From positions 1 through 64,000 of the forward strand of contig CACNQJ010000003.1 in assembly GCA_902622575.1 (NCBI GenBank): a stretch of 64,000 nt of DNA. Direction: 5' to 3'. Made by a program: the position numbers and the translations under genes. This DNA comes from an uncultured Bacteroidota bacterium. Lineage in GTDB: Bacteria > Bacteroidota > Bacteroidia > Flavobacteriales > Flavobacteriaceae. Positions 1-10,151 of the stretch are shown here, piece by piece (the first letter of the stretch is position 1; the number at the start of each line of letters is the position of its first letter). Below the pieces are notes generated by a model. That model saw only the letters and a program-made list of their open reading frames with translations. It did not search any database and had not been told where the DNA came from.

Positions 1-945
1 GGTTTTTTTAAGAGATTGTTCAAGAGAACAGATAAGAAAAAACTTGATAAGAGTTTAGAAAAAACTAGTAAAACCTTTTTTGAAAAGATAAAAAAAGTTG
101 TCGTAGGTAAAACAAAGGTTGATGTTCAAGTACTTGATGATTTAGAAGAAATTTTAATTACGTCTGATGTTGGTGTTAAAACAACCATTAAAATTATTGA
201 AGCAATTGAGCAAAGAGTTGCTAAAGATAAATACACTAGTGCTCAAGAATTGGATATTATTTTAAAAGAAGAAATTGGTAATATTATTTATGATGAGGTC
301 TCGGAAGATTTTAATATAAATGACAAACCATATGTAATTCTAGTCGTGGGAGTAAATGGAGTAGGCAAAACAACATCAATTGGTAAACTTGCTAAGTTTT
401 TCAAATCTCAAGATTTATCAGTCTTGATAGGTGCTGCCGATACTTTTAGAGCAGCAGCAATTGAGCAACTTGAGGAATGGTCGCAAAGAGCAGAGGTTGA
501 TCTGATTAAGCAGAAGATGGGTAGTGATCCTGCCTCAGTCTCTTTTGATACTTTAAACTCAGCTATAAATAAAGATTATGATGTTGTAATAATTGATACC
601 GCTGGGAGACTTCATAATAAAGTGAATTTAATGAATGAGTTGTCAAAAATTAGTCGCGTTATGCAAAAGCTGAAGCAGGATGCCCCGCATGAAATTATGT
701 TAGTTTTGGATGGCTCTACAGGCCAAAATGCCTATGAACAGGCCAAGCAGTTTTCACAAGTAACAAAAGTAACCTCTATGATGGTAACTAAATTAGATGG
801 TACAGCAAAGGGTGGAGTAGTCATAGGGATTTCAGATCAGCTTAATATTCCAATAAAATATATTGGGACAGGGGAATCTATTGATGACATTCAATTGTTT
901 AATAAAGTTGAATTTGTTGAATCCTTTTTTCAAAAAAACAGTTAA
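1..945 (+). CDS. ftsY: Signal recognition particle receptor FtsY (5' end outside window)
   Basis: SRP receptor GTPase that docks ribosome-nascent chain complexes at the inner membrane. Seen: an N-terminal helical N domain, then the G domain with P-loop GVNGVGKTT (about residue 112 of the ORF-track protein), DTFRAAAIEQL, DTAGR (about 194) and TKLDG (about 258), all in SRP-GTPase order. The ORF track begins at an internal TTG (base 16), but the frame is open to base 1 and reads GFFKRLFKRTDKK, which matches the usual FtsY N-terminus (M-x-FFK). I therefore treat the gene as starting a few bases left of the window. The long acidic A domain of enterobacterial FtsY is absent, as is normal in Bacteroidota. 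Confidence 0.95.
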   Translation, partial: GFFKRLFKRTDKKKLDKSLEKTSKTFFEKIKKVVVGKTKVDVQVLDDLEEILITSDVGVKTTIKIIEAIEQRVAKDKYTSAQELDIILKEEIGNIIYDEVSEDFNINDKPYVILVVGVNGVGKTTSIGKLAKFFKSQDLSVLIGAADTFRAAAIEQLEEWSQRAEVDLIKQKMGSDPASVSFDTLNSAINKDYDVVIIDTAGRLHNKVNLMNELSKISRVMQKLKQDAPHEIMLVLDGSTGQNAYEQAKQFSQVTKVTSMMVTKLDGTAKGGVVIGISDQLNIPIKYIGTGESIDDIQLFNKVEFVESFFQKNS

Positions 946-957
946 TAAATTTTTTGT

Positions 958-2559
958 TTGAAAGAAAAAAATATAAATATTGAACAGGCCCCAATAGCCT
1001 CAAAACTTATTAAAATTTTTCTCAGTGGTAATAAATTAAAGAACTTTTATTCATTTAAAAATGATATAAAAAACTATGATAAGCTGATCAAACAAAGATC
1101 ATCATTCAGTCAAAAAAAAAGACTGTTACTTCACAATGTAATTGAAGAACAATACAAAAATATTGATGATCTGGGATCCGTATCTGAATCTATAAACGAT
1201 TTAAGAAAACCTAATAGTTTCACAATAACAACGGGACATCAATTATCATTGAATACTGGTCCTTTATATTACATATATAAAATTTTACATTGTATTAAAA
1301 TATCAAAAGGATTAAAAGAAAAATATTCAAAATACAATTTTATTCCAATATTTTGGATGGCAAGCGAAGACCATGATTTTAATGAAATAAAATCATTTCA
1401 GACAAAAAATAGACAATACGAAATTGATGCGAACAAAAGTGGTTTATGTACAGGTAGGACTAAACCATTAAATTTATCTAAAATAATAGATGAATTGGAT
1501 GATAATTTTAAAAATAAACCATTCAAAGATGAAGTTATTACACTTTTCAAAAGTGCATATGATAATGAAAGGTCCTTGGCAGAGTCCACAAAAAGGCTGG
1601 TACATAGTATTTTTAAAGACTACGGTCTTGTAATTATTGATGCAGATAATTATGACTTTAAATCCTCTTTTAAACATATTTTAAAAGATGAAATAAGCAA
1701 CTTATCTTGCCATAATCATGTGCTGAATACTAATAAAAAAATAAGTAATTTATTAAAAGAAAAAATTAATTTTCAAGTTAATCCTCGAAAATTAAACCTG
1801 TTTCTAATTGAAAATGATAAACGCTACAGGATAGAATATTCGAAAGGTGAGTATAACATTTTAGGTACGGAATTGTCTTTTAAAAAGGCTGAAATTTTAA
1901 AACTTTTGAATAATAATCCTGAAATGTTTTCACCAAATGTTTTAATGAGGCCTGTTTATCAGGAATTTTTATTGCCAAACTTATCTTATGTTGGAGGGAA
2001 AGCTGAAATTGCTTATTGGCTACAATTAAAAAGTCTTTTTCAACATCATCAAATACCTTTCCCAATATTAACCCTACGTAATTCTGTTCTGTTATTAAAT
2101 AAACGGGATTTAGATTTATTAAATAAAAATAAAATTAAGTTAATAGATTTATTATCGTCAAAAGATATTTTCATTAAAAATTTAGTTAATAATAATATTC
2201 AAAATAACTTTGATTTAGAGACTAATAAAAGTGAATTTGAATCAGCCTTTAAAAAATTATTAAAAGCGACTCTAGATATTGATAAAAGCTTAGAATCACT
2301 AGTTAAATCAGCTCAATCTAAACAGCTTAAAATCTTTGATTCAATTGAGAAAAAAATCATTAAATCACACAAAAGAAAAATATCCGAAAATATTAATTCG
2401 TGCGAAAAGATATATGATAAAGTTTACGCTGATGGAATTTTTCAAGAAAGAAGACTAAACTACAGTGAATTTTACTCTTACATTGGAAAAAATATGATAA
2501 AATTAATTTATGAATCAATACATCCGTTTGATAACAAAATAATTGTTGTAGAGATTTAA
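958..2559 (+). CDS. bshC: Putative cysteine ligase BshC (bacillithiol synthesis)
   Basis: BshC is the proposed enzyme that adds cysteine to GlcN-malate, the last step of bacillithiol synthesis, giving the low-molecular-weight thiol that replaces glutathione in many Bacillota and Bacteroidota. Seen: family hallmarks [17 protein letters not shown] (about residue 95) and [14 protein letters not shown] (about 132), and a Lys-rich C-terminal coiled coil. At 533 aa it has the usual family length. The start is a TTG 12 bases after the ftsY stop, and no ATG lies near enough to replace it. Same strand as ftsY and guaA, so probably co-transcribed. bshA and bshB are not in the window. Confidence 0.9.
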   Translation: MKEKNINIEQAPIASKLIKIFLSGNKLKNFYSFKNDIKNYDKLIKQRSSFSQKKRLLLHNVIEEQYKNIDDLGSVSESINDLRKPNSFTITTGHQLSLNTGPLYYIYKILHCIKISKGLKEKYSKYNFIPIFWMASEDHDFNEIKSFQTKNRQYEIDANKSGLCTGRTKPLNLSKIIDELDDNFKNKPFKDEVITLFKSAYDNERSLAESTKRLVHSIFKDYGLVIIDADNYDFKSSFKHILKDEISNLSCHNHVLNTNKKISNLLKEKINFQVNPRKLNLFLIENDKRYRIEYSKGEYNILGTELSFKKAEILKLLNNNPEMFSPNVLMRPVYQEFLLPNLSYVGGKAEIAYWLQLKSLFQHHQIPFPILTLRNSVLLLNKRDLDLLNKNKIKLIDLLSSKDIFIKNLVNNNIQNNFDLETNKSEFESAFKKLLKATLDIDKSLESLVKSAQSKQLKIFDSIEKKIIKSHKRKISENINSCEKIYDKVYADGIFQERRLNYSEFYSYIGKNMIKLIYESIHPFDNKIIVVEI

Positions 2560-2570
2560 TTTTATTGATG

Positions 2571-2578
2571 TATTTTTG
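2571..2578 (+). promoter_or_regulatory. Bacteroidota -7 box TATTTTTG for guaA
   Basis: TATTTTTG fits the Bacteroidota sigma-ABfr -7 consensus TAnnTTTG. A TTG at 2546-2548 lies 22 bases upstream, within the -33 spacing known for the phylum. The box ends 3 bases before the guaA ATG at 2582, so transcription would begin at or next to the start codon (leaderless or nearly so). No experimental support; the match could be fortuitous in AT-rich DNA. Confidence 0.45.
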
Positions 2579-2581
2579 AAA

Positions 2582-4111
2582 ATGCCAAACAAAGTATTAA
2601 TTCTTGATTTTGGATCACAATACACTCAACTTATTGCTAGGAGAGTAAGAGAGTTAAATATTTTTTGTGAAATTTTCCCATATAACAGCTCAAGTTTCAA
2701 ATTAAAAGATTTTTCTGCTGTAATTCTCTCAGGCTCTCCATTTTCTGTTAGATCTAAGGATGCATTAAAAATAAATCTTGATAATATAAAAGGAAAAATG
2801 CCATTGTTAGGAATATGTTATGGCGCACAATATCTTGCCTATAATTATGGTGGCCTTGTTGATTTATCAAAATCTAGGGAGTACGGTAGAGCAAACTTGG
2901 TGTCAATTTCTAATCAATCTAGATTGTTAAAAGGCTTGCCTGAAAAATCTCAGGTTTGGATGAGTCATGCTGACACAATTGTTAAGTTACCTGACAAATC
3001 AAGAAGAATTGGAAGCACCAATGATGTAGAAAATGCTGCATTCTGTTTTGATAATGAAGACACCTTTGGGATTCAATTTCATCCTGAGGTTTATCACAGT
3101 ACAGATGGTAAGTTAATTTTGAAAAATTTTTTAAAAAACATTTCTGGAATTAAGGCAACTTGGACACCCGCATCATTTGTTGATTCTGCCATTAGAAATA
3201 TAAGAGTTAAGATTAAAAATGATCATGTTATACTAGGATTATCTGGTGGTGTTGATTCATCGGTAGCCGCAGTCTTATTACATAAAGCAATCGGTGATCA
3301 ATTAACGTGTATTTTTATAGATAATGGCCTTTTAAGAAAAAATGAATTTGATTCTGTTTTAAAACAATATTTTGGAATGGGTCTTAATGTAATAGGTGTA
3401 GATGCTAAAGAAAAATTTTATAACGCTTTGTCTGGTGTTGTCGATCCAGAATTAAAAAGAAAATGCATTGGTAAAGTTTTTATAGATGTTTTTGATGAGG
3501 AATCAAAGAAAATTAAAAATGCTAAGTGGTTAGCCCAAGGCACAATATATCCGGATGTTATTGAGTCAATATCAGTCAAAGGACCATCTGCAACTATAAA
3601 GTCTCATCATAATGTTGGTGGCTTACCAGATTATATGAATCTTTCAGTTATTGAGCCTTTAAAAATGTTATTTAAAGATGAAGTTAGAAAAGTTGGAAAA
3701 CAACTTTTAATTAAAAAAGAAATTTTACAAAGACATCCATTTCCTGGCCCCGGTTTAGGTATAAGAATTCTAGGTGAAATTAATCCAGAAAACGTATCCA
3801 TGCTTCAAGAAGCTGATATGATCTATATTGACTCTTTAAAATCTGCGGGGTTATATGATTCTATTTGGCAAGCAGGAGTTATTTTGCTTCCTGTTAAATC
3901 TGTTGGTGTCATGGGTGATGAAAGAACATATGAAAACTGCGTCGTTTTAAGAGCAGTAACATCAACCGATGGTATGACGGCTGATTGGGTTGATTTGCCA
4001 TATAAATTTTTGCAGGACGTATCAAATAAAATAATTAATAACGTTAAGGGTATAAATAGGGTTGTATATGATGTAAGCTCAAAACCACCCTCAACAATTG
4101 AATGGGAATGA
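2582..4111 (+). CDS. guaA: GMP synthase (glutamine-hydrolysing)
   Basis: Converts XMP to GMP with ATP and glutamine. Seen: an N-terminal class I glutamine amidotransferase domain with nucleophile motif LGICYGAQ (about residue 78) and HPEVYHS; an ATP-pyrophosphatase domain with [14 protein letters not shown] (about 220); and the C-terminal dimerisation region ending in KPPSTIEWE, the standard GuaA terminus. I choose the ATG at 2582 ([13 protein letters not shown]) rather than the TTG at 2576 in the ORF track, because the sequence homologous to the family begins there. The stop overlaps the next gene's ATG in an ATGA junction, so the two are probably translationally coupled. Confidence 0.97.
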   Translation: MPNKVLILDFGSQYTQLIARRVRELNIFCEIFPYNSSSFKLKDFSAVILSGSPFSVRSKDALKINLDNIKGKMPLLGICYGAQYLAYNYGGLVDLSKSREYGRANLVSISNQSRLLKGLPEKSQVWMSHADTIVKLPDKSRRIGSTNDVENAAFCFDNEDTFGIQFHPEVYHSTDGKLILKNFLKNISGIKATWTPASFVDSAIRNIRVKIKNDHVILGLSGGVDSSVAAVLLHKAIGDQLTCIFIDNGLLRKNEFDSVLKQYFGMGLNVIGVDAKEKFYNALSGVVDPELKRKCIGKVFIDVFDEESKKIKNAKWLAQGTIYPDVIESISVKGPSATIKSHHNVGGLPDYMNLSVIEPLKMLFKDEVRKVGKQLLIKKEILQRHPFPGPGLGIRILGEINPENVSMLQEADMIYIDSLKSAGLYDSIWQAGVILLPVKSVGVMGDERTYENCVVLRAVTSTDGMTADWVDLPYKFLQDVSNKIINNVKGINRVVYDVSSKPPSTIEWE

Positions 4112-5499
4112 AAGCGTGTATTTACACATTGACACTAATATTTTCACTTGTTTTTGGTTTTTCTCAAAACCAAACAAACAAGATTGAATTTGATTCACTT
4201 GTAAATTATAAAGTTAAAAAGAAGGAAACCTTGTACAGTATTTCCAAGAAATTCAATGCTAAAATTGATGATATATTGCTTTATAACCCAGAGTTAACTA
4301 ATAGTAAACTAAGAAAAAACTCAATCATAATTATTCCATTAAATAAAAGAGTTTTTGATCAGTCAGTTGTTGAGAGGAAAATAAATATTGACACTATTAA
4401 TAATAATGCTAAACTTAAAATAAAGAAAGATTATATAAAACTTGCATACTTAGCGCCATTCAAATTACATTCAATAGAATTAGATTCTGTTAAACAAGTT
4501 AAAGGTTTATTAAAAGAAGTTAATTTAACAACAATTTCAATAAATTTTTACAACGGTATTTTAACTGCTGTTGATGAGTTAAAAAATAGTAATGTTAAAG
4601 TTTCCGTTGACGTATTTGATACTCAAAATGACACTAATAAAGTTTTGAGCATAAGAGATAATAATGATTTTGACAATTATGATTTAATAGTTGGACCTTT
4701 GATTAAAAGAAATTACAACACTTTTCATCAAAATCTAATTAATACTAACTCTATATCACCATTAGTATATGATGATTTAAATTTAAATCCAAATACTATC
4801 GTACCTGTTGCTAGTGCTAATTTGAAAAGAGATAAAATATTTAGCATTATTGATAGTCTGATTTTAGAAACGCAGGATCAATGTGCACTAATAATTTCTG
4901 ATTCAATCAATATAAAATCAAGGAATAAGCTTCTTGAAAAATTTCCTTTAGCAGAGGTTATAGATTTAAATACGATAAATAATTCAGTGGATCCGAAAAT
5001 TGCTGATTCATTGCTAGGAAATTACAAAGAAAACTGGGTATTCTTAGAAACAAAAAAACCAAACCTTATATCTAGCGTTACCTCGCTGTTAAATGCACAG
5101 CTAACTTCAGAAAGAAAAATAAGGTTGTTTTCTAGTGTGTCGAATGAAAATTATGATAACCCAAATGTTAATTATGAAAAGCTTGGAAATCTAAGTTTCA
5201 TGTATCCCTCAAACTCAGCTCCAAATATTAATGAAGATTTTATTGAATTTCAAAATAATTATTTATCAAAATTTGAAAAATATCCAGATAATATTTCAAT
5301 TAGAGCTTTTGATATTATCAAAGATCTTCTATACAGAATTTCTGTTTCAAAATCATTGGAAAAATCCCTAGATATGGGGGAAACTAGATCCATACAAAAT
5401 AAGTTTAATTACTCGTATGATGATAAAACAGGCTTTAAAAATAATTCATTTTTCATATTAAGACATGAAGATCTAAAGATTATTGAACATCAAAATTGA
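4108..5499 (+). CDS. Secreted LysM protein with periplasmic ligand-binding-like domain
   Basis: Probable cell-envelope protein of unknown exact role. Seen: a signal peptide ([20 protein letters not shown]), one LysM peptidoglycan-binding domain ([20 protein letters not shown] to about residue 77), then about 370 residues resembling the type I periplasmic-binding-protein fold ([10 protein letters not shown]..., with [14 protein letters not shown]). Flavobacteria often carry such a PBP1/LysM gene directly after guaA. No transporter genes lie beside it, so an import role is unproven; it may sense or organise the wall. The ATG at 4108 gives a 4-base overlap with guaA; an in-frame ATG at 4102 is the alternative. 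Confidence 0.75.
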   Translation: MKACIYTLTLIFSLVFGFSQNQTNKIEFDSLVNYKVKKKETLYSISKKFNAKIDDILLYNPELTNSKLRKNSIIIIPLNKRVFDQSVVERKINIDTINNNAKLKIKKDYIKLAYLAPFKLHSIELDSVKQVKGLLKEVNLTTISINFYNGILTAVDELKNSNVKVSVDVFDTQNDTNKVLSIRDNNDFDNYDLIVGPLIKRNYNTFHQNLINTNSISPLVYDDLNLNPNTIVPVASANLKRDKIFSIIDSLILETQDQCALIISDSINIKSRNKLLEKFPLAEVIDLNTINNSVDPKIADSLLGNYKENWVFLETKKPNLISSVTSLLNAQLTSERKIRLFSSVSNENYDNPNVNYEKLGNLSFMYPSNSAPNINEDFIEFQNNYLSKFEKYPDNISIRAFDIIKDLLYRISVSKSLEKSLDMGETRSIQNKFNYSYDDKTGFKNNSFFILRHEDLKIIEHQN

Positions 5500-5511
5500 T
5501 TTAGCTATGAA

Positions 5512-5549
5512 TAGTTTTGTACTTTTGAAAATCGAATTTAATAGGTTTG
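5512..5549 (+). promoter_or_regulatory. Cluster of three TAnnTTTG boxes before pyrG
   Basis: Three sequences fit TAnnTTTG: TAGTTTTG (5512-5519), TACTTTTG (5520-5527, with a TTG 21 bases upstream at 5496-5498) and TAGGTTTG (5542-5549). The third overlaps the TTG start codon of pyrG. The second has the best -33/-7 geometry and would give a leader of about 15 bases. The others may be chance. Confidence 0.45.
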
Positions 5550-7160
5550 AATAAAACACCCAAATACATATTCGTTACTGGAGGAGTCAGCTCATCACTT
5601 GGAAAAGGAATTATCTCCGCATCATTAGCAAAATTATTACAATCAAAAGGACTTAATGTTACCATACAAAAATTTGATCCATATATCAACATTGATCCTG
5701 GGACATTAAATCCATATGAGCATGGTGAATGCTATGTTACTAAAGATGGCACAGAAACCGATTTGGATCTTGGTCATTACGAAAGGTTTCTAAGTATTCA
5801 AACGACAAAGACAAATAATACTACCACTGGTAAAATTTATCAATCGGTTATCAATAGAGAGAGAAGGGGTGACTTTTTAGGAAAAACTGTACAAGTTATT
5901 CCTCACATTACTAATGAAATTAAAAGAAGAATACAATTAATAAGTTCGGAAGATTGTTACGATATAATAATCACAGAGCTCGGTGGAACTGTGGGTGATA
6001 TAGAGTCTTACCCATTTATTGAAGCTGTTCGTCAATTTAGATGGGATGTGGGAGAAAAAAATAGTTTAGTTATTCATCTAACATTATTGCCTTTTTTATC
6101 AGCTGCTGGGGAGTTAAAAACAAAGCCAACGCAACACTCAGTTAAAAAACTTATGGAGAGTGGAGTAAATGCTGATATAATTGTTTGTAGAACTGAAAAG
6201 AGCATTAGTGATGATCTTCGTAAAAAAATTGCTTTGTTTTGTAATGTTGATACAAATTCTGTAATTGAATCCATTGATGCGAAAACAATATATGAGGTTC
6301 CACTATTAATGGAAAATGAACGACTGGATGAAGTTGTTTTAAAGAAATTAAATGTGAACTATACTAAATCGAATTTAAATGAATGGAAAGAGTTCGTCAG
6401 AAAGATCAAAAATCCAAAACAAAACATAAAGATTGGTTTAATAGGTAAATATGTTGAATTACAAGATTCTTACAAATCAATTTTAGAATCCTTTGTTCAT
6501 GCTGGTGCTTGTAATGAAGTTAAAATTGATGTAGTTCCTGTTCACTCTGAGAATATAAGCATCAAAAACGTTAAGAAAGGGTTATCTATTTTGGACGGAA
6601 TTTTAGTTGCACCTGGTTTTGGCGTGAGAGGTGTTGAGGGAAAAATTTTGTCAATTAAGTATGCTAGAGAAAATAATTTACCATTTTTGGGTATATGTTT
6701 AGGCATGCAAATGGCTGTAATTGAATTTGCAAGAAATGTCCTTATGCTCAAAAATGCTAATTCTAGCGAGATGGATAGCTCAACAAAAAATCCTGTTATT
6801 AGTTTGATGGATGATCAGCATGAGGTTAAAGAAAAGGGAGGAACAATGAGACTAGGATCTTGGAATTGTAAAATAAATAAAGACTCCCTTGCTTATAAAA
6901 TTTATAATAAAGAAACAATTTCTGAAAGACATAGACATAGATATGAGCTCAACTTTAATTATATGAAAAAACTTTCGGAAAATGGGATGTCATTATCTGG
7001 TCTTAATCCAAAAACCGGACTAGTTGAAATTGTTGAAATTCCAGATCATGATTGGTTCCTTGGAGTTCAGTTTCACCCTGAGTATCAAAGTACGGTTGAA
7101 AATCCACACCCTATATTTGTTTCATTTGTAAAGGCGTGTGTAAATAAAACCAAAAAGTAG
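5547..7160 (+). CDS. pyrG: CTP synthase
   Basis: Makes CTP from UTP, ATP and glutamine. Seen: the N-terminal synthetase domain with YIFVTGGVSSSLGKG at residue 7, FDPYINIDPGTLNPYEHGE and the ITELGGTVGDIES motif, and a C-terminal glutamine amidotransferase domain with PFLGICLGMQ and VQFHPEYQS. The length of 537 aa is typical. The start is TTG; the sequence from residue 4 already matches the family, so no upstream start is needed. It is followed by yidC with 6 bases between. Confidence 0.97.
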   Translation: MNKTPKYIFVTGGVSSSLGKGIISASLAKLLQSKGLNVTIQKFDPYINIDPGTLNPYEHGECYVTKDGTETDLDLGHYERFLSIQTTKTNNTTTGKIYQSVINRERRGDFLGKTVQVIPHITNEIKRRIQLISSEDCYDIIITELGGTVGDIESYPFIEAVRQFRWDVGEKNSLVIHLTLLPFLSAAGELKTKPTQHSVKKLMESGVNADIIVCRTEKSISDDLRKKIALFCNVDTNSVIESIDAKTIYEVPLLMENERLDEVVLKKLNVNYTKSNLNEWKEFVRKIKNPKQNIKIGLIGKYVELQDSYKSILESFVHAGACNEVKIDVVPVHSENISIKNVKKGLSILDGILVAPGFGVRGVEGKILSIKYARENNLPFLGICLGMQMAVIEFARNVLMLKNANSSEMDSSTKNPVISLMDDQHEVKEKGGTMRLGSWNCKINKDSLAYKIYNKETISERHRHRYELNFNYMKKLSENGMSLSGLNPKTGLVEIVEIPDHDWFLGVQFHPEYQSTVENPHPIFVSFVKACVNKTKK

Positions 7161-7166
7161 ACTTAG

Positions 7167-8963
7167 ATGGAGCAAAATAAGATAGATTCTTCTCAAATCA
7201 TTGGATTTCTTTTTTTGATAGCTGCTTTTATAAGCCTGCTGATGTTTCAGCCCCAGATTGAAGAGCCAGTACAAAACAGTGAAATCGAAAACCAACCTAA
7301 TTTTAACAATAATGAAGCTCCAGTTTACGACGAAAATATCATTTCAAATAATGATAAAAATGAAATTTTAGAGAATGAATTTATATCACTTGAAAATGAG
7401 GATGTGAAATTTACATTTTCAACAAAAGGAGCGCAATTATCAAAAAGTATTTTAAAAAAACACAATGATTTAGACGGTAATAATCTAGAAATAATTAATA
7501 ATAATCAAAGTTTTTATTTTGATTTTGAGAACACTCGACTAAAGGATATAGACACCTCAGAAATGTTTTTTATGTATGATGTAAATGAAAACAATCTTGG
7601 AAAAGAAATTAATTTCTCATACCAACAAAAAACAGGCGAAACTATTTTTTTTAATTACTTTCTGCCATCCGAAGGTTTTCTCCTAAAGTTGGAAGTTTAT
7701 ACTTCCGGCTTCAATGGATTGCTCAATAGAAATTCATCTACTTATCTAAATTGGAATTTTGATTCGTTCAGAAATTCAAAAAGTCAGGATTATGAAAACA
7801 GATATACTTATCTAAATTACCAAGACTCAGATAAAAAAGTTCGCGATCTTAGTGCCTACAGTGATGATGATGAAATAGATTCTGCAAAATGGATCTCATA
7901 CAGTCAGCATTTTTTTAATACCATTTTAATCTTTGAAGACCAAAAGAGTGATATTGAATTTACATCATCGAATATTGATGCAGATAAAACAGATAGAAAG
8001 TTTTTAAAAAGATTTAATTCTAAGATTCCAATTGATAAAAACTCAAGAGGTGAAATTGATCAAAAATTTGAATTGTACATAGGTCCCAATGATTATTACG
8101 TTATAAAAAACTATGACTATCAAATAGTAGATTCAATTTACTTTGGATGGGGTATTTTTGGATGGATAAACCGAAGCGTATTCTTTCCTTTATATAATTT
8201 TCTTAGCAATCATTTTTCGGCTGGAATTGCTATAATAATCATGGTAATATTGACAAGATTAGTCATGTCACCCGTACAATATAAAATGTACGTATCTCAG
8301 GCAAAGATGAAAATTTTAAAGCCTGAAATTACAGCGGCAACAGAAAAGTTTAAGGATGATCCAATGAAAAGACAACAAGAAACCATGAAAATTTACAGTC
8401 AAGCAGGCGCAAGTCCAGTTCAGGGTTGCTTGCCTGCCTTCCTTCAGATACCAGTTTTTTATGCTCTTTTTTGTTTTTTTCCTGTTGCATTTGCCCTGAG
8501 AGGTGAGTCATTCTTATGGGCTGATGATTTAAGTACTTATGATGTTATAGCTGATCTACCATTTTACATTCCTCTCTATGGTGATCACATTAGTTTGTTT
8601 CCGATTTTAGCAGGTGTTAGTATGTTTTTTTACACGCGCATGCAAGGAACTCAACAAATGCAGCCTAGTCAACCTGGTATGCCAAACATGAAGATTATTA
8701 TGTATATAATACCTTTTTCCTTACTTATTTTCTTTAATAACTTTGCTAGTGGTCTTTCTCTTTATTATACAGTCTCAAACATTCTTACAATAATTATTAT
8801 GCTAACTATTAAGAATGTTATTCTAGATGAGAAAAAGATTTTACTTGAGATTGAAGAAAATAAAAAGAAACCAAAAAAAGAGGGTAGATTTCAAAGAAGG
8901 CTAAGAAAACTTCAAGAAGCTGCTGAAAAAGCACAACAGCAGCAGAATCGAAAAAATAAATAA
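7167..8963 (+). CDS. yidC: Membrane protein insertase YidC
   Basis: Inserts inner-membrane proteins, alone or with SecYEG. Seen: an N-terminal membrane segment (SSQIIGFLFLIAAFISLLMF), a large periplasmic domain of about 300 residues, then the conserved insertase core from about residue 345 (YNFLSNHFSAGIAIIIMVILTRLVMSPVQ...; VQGCLPAFLQIPVFYALF; IMYIIPFSLLIFFNNFASGLSLYYTVSN). The basic, Gln-rich tail ends in KAQQQQNRKNK. At 598 aa it is normal for Gram-negative YidC. It sits between pyrG and mnmA, same strand, with short gaps. Confidence 0.96.
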   Translation: MEQNKIDSSQIIGFLFLIAAFISLLMFQPQIEEPVQNSEIENQPNFNNNEAPVYDENIISNNDKNEILENEFISLENEDVKFTFSTKGAQLSKSILKKHNDLDGNNLEIINNNQSFYFDFENTRLKDIDTSEMFFMYDVNENNLGKEINFSYQQKTGETIFFNYFLPSEGFLLKLEVYTSGFNGLLNRNSSTYLNWNFDSFRNSKSQDYENRYTYLNYQDSDKKVRDLSAYSDDDEIDSAKWISYSQHFFNTILIFEDQKSDIEFTSSNIDADKTDRKFLKRFNSKIPIDKNSRGEIDQKFELYIGPNDYYVIKNYDYQIVDSIYFGWGIFGWINRSVFFPLYNFLSNHFSAGIAIIIMVILTRLVMSPVQYKMYVSQAKMKILKPEITAATEKFKDDPMKRQQETMKIYSQAGASPVQGCLPAFLQIPVFYALFCFFPVAFALRGESFLWADDLSTYDVIADLPFYIPLYGDHISLFPILAGVSMFFYTRMQGTQQMQPSQPGMPNMKIIMYIIPFSLLIFFNNFASGLSLYYTVSNILTIIIMLTIKNVILDEKKILLEIEENKKKPKKEGRFQRRLRKLQEAAEKAQQQQNRKNK

Positions 8964-8972
8964 TTTAATCTC

Positions 8973-10151
8973 ATGTCTAATACAAAAAAAAGAGTAGTGG
9001 TAGCTATGTCTGGGGGCGTAGATTCTAGTGTTGCAGCTTATCTGCTAAAAAGAGATGATTATGATGTTTTAGGTGTTTTTATGAAAAATTGGCATGATAC
9101 AAATGTCACTATCTCTAAAGAGTGTCCTTGGCTAGAGGATAGTTATGATGCCATGCTTGTTGCCGAGAAATTATCTATACCTTTTCAAGTTGTTGACCTA
9201 AGTAAAGATTACAAAACCAAGATTGTTGACTACATGTTTAGTGAGTATAAGAATGGGAGAACCCCTAACCCAGATGTTTTATGTAATAGAGAAATTAAGT
9301 TTGATCTTTTCCTGAATATTGCTATTAGTTTGGGCGCAGATTATATTGCTACAGGTCATTATGCACAAGTCAAAAAATCAAAATTAAATAATAAAACTTT
9401 ATTTCATCTTAAAGCAGGAAAAGACAAATTGAAAGATCAATCATATTTCCTTTGTCAGTTAACTCAGTATCAGTTAAGTAAAACAAAATTTCCAATTGGA
9501 GGAATTAGCAAGAAAAAAGTAAGACAAATTGCTAAGGAAAACAATCTGATTACAGCCGAAAAAAAGGATTCTCAGGGTCTATGTTTCGTTGGTAAGGTTA
9601 AACTACCTGATTTTCTTCAGCAAAGTCTTAAACCTAAACCTGGTATTGTTATTTTAATTGATAAGTCATTTGTGGGTTATGATTTAATAAATAATGGAAA
9701 TGATTATAAAATAATATCTAAGCCAATAAATTATAAAAAAACAGATGGTAAGAAAATTGGGGAACATAATGGTGCACATTTTTATACAATTGGTCAAAGA
9801 AAGGGGTTGTCAATTGGTGGGAGAAAAAATCCACTCTATGTTTTATCAACGGATGTAATCAATAATATCATTTATGTTGGAGAGGGATCAGATCATCCAG
9901 GTTTATTTAGATCTGTCTTAAGAGTTCATTCAAATAATATGCATTTTATTTCAGATTACTCCGAAATAATAAAATCGAAAAATTATAAAGCAAGAATTAG
10001 GTATAGGCAAGCGCTACAAGATGTTTCGGTATTTAAAAACTCTAAGTATTATTATTTTACTTTCAAAAAGCCCCAAAAGGCTATAGCTAGTGGTCAATTT
10101 GTAGCTTTGTATAGGAATGAAGAATTAACCTGTTCAGGTGTTATTGACTAA
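8973..10151 (+). CDS. mnmA: tRNA-specific 2-thiouridylase MnmA
   Basis: Thiolates C2 of the wobble uridine in tRNA-Lys, -Glu and -Gln. Seen: an N-terminal PP-loop [16 protein letters not shown] (about residue 9), the GVFMKNWHD segment, catalytic Cys in NPDVLCNREIKF (about 105) and the second Cys in KDSQGLCFVGK (about 205), followed by the central and C-terminal barrel regions with GQRKGLSIGG. The length of 392 aa is usual. Its 3' end overlaps the convergent lysA gene by 11 bases. Confidence 0.95.
   Translation: MSNTKKRVVVAMSGGVDSSVAAYLLKRDDYDVLGVFMKNWHDTNVTISKECPWLEDSYDAMLVAEKLSIPFQVVDLSKDYKTKIVDYMFSEYKNGRTPNPDVLCNREIKFDLFLNIAISLGADYIATGHYAQVKKSKLNNKTLFHLKAGKDKLKDQSYFLCQLTQYQLSKTKFPIGGISKKKVRQIAKENNLITAEKKDSQGLCFVGKVKLPDFLQQSLKPKPGIVILIDKSFVGYDLINNGNDYKIISKPINYKKTDGKKIGEHNGAHFYTIGQRKGLSIGGRKNPLYVLSTDVINNIIYVGEGSDHPGLFRSVLRVHSNNMHFISDYSEIIKSKNYKARIRYRQALQDVSVFKNSKYYYFTFKKPQKAIASGQFVALYRNEELTCSGVID

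Noticed and set aside
16-18. TTG start of ftsY at base 16
   Set aside because: The frame is open to base 1 and the upstream residues GFFKRL fit the FtsY N-terminus, so the real start is outside the window.
2576-2581. TTG start of guaA given by the ORF track
   Set aside because: Lies within the candidate -7 box region and adds only two residues (MK) before the conserved [13 protein letters not shown]; the ATG at 2582 is preferred.
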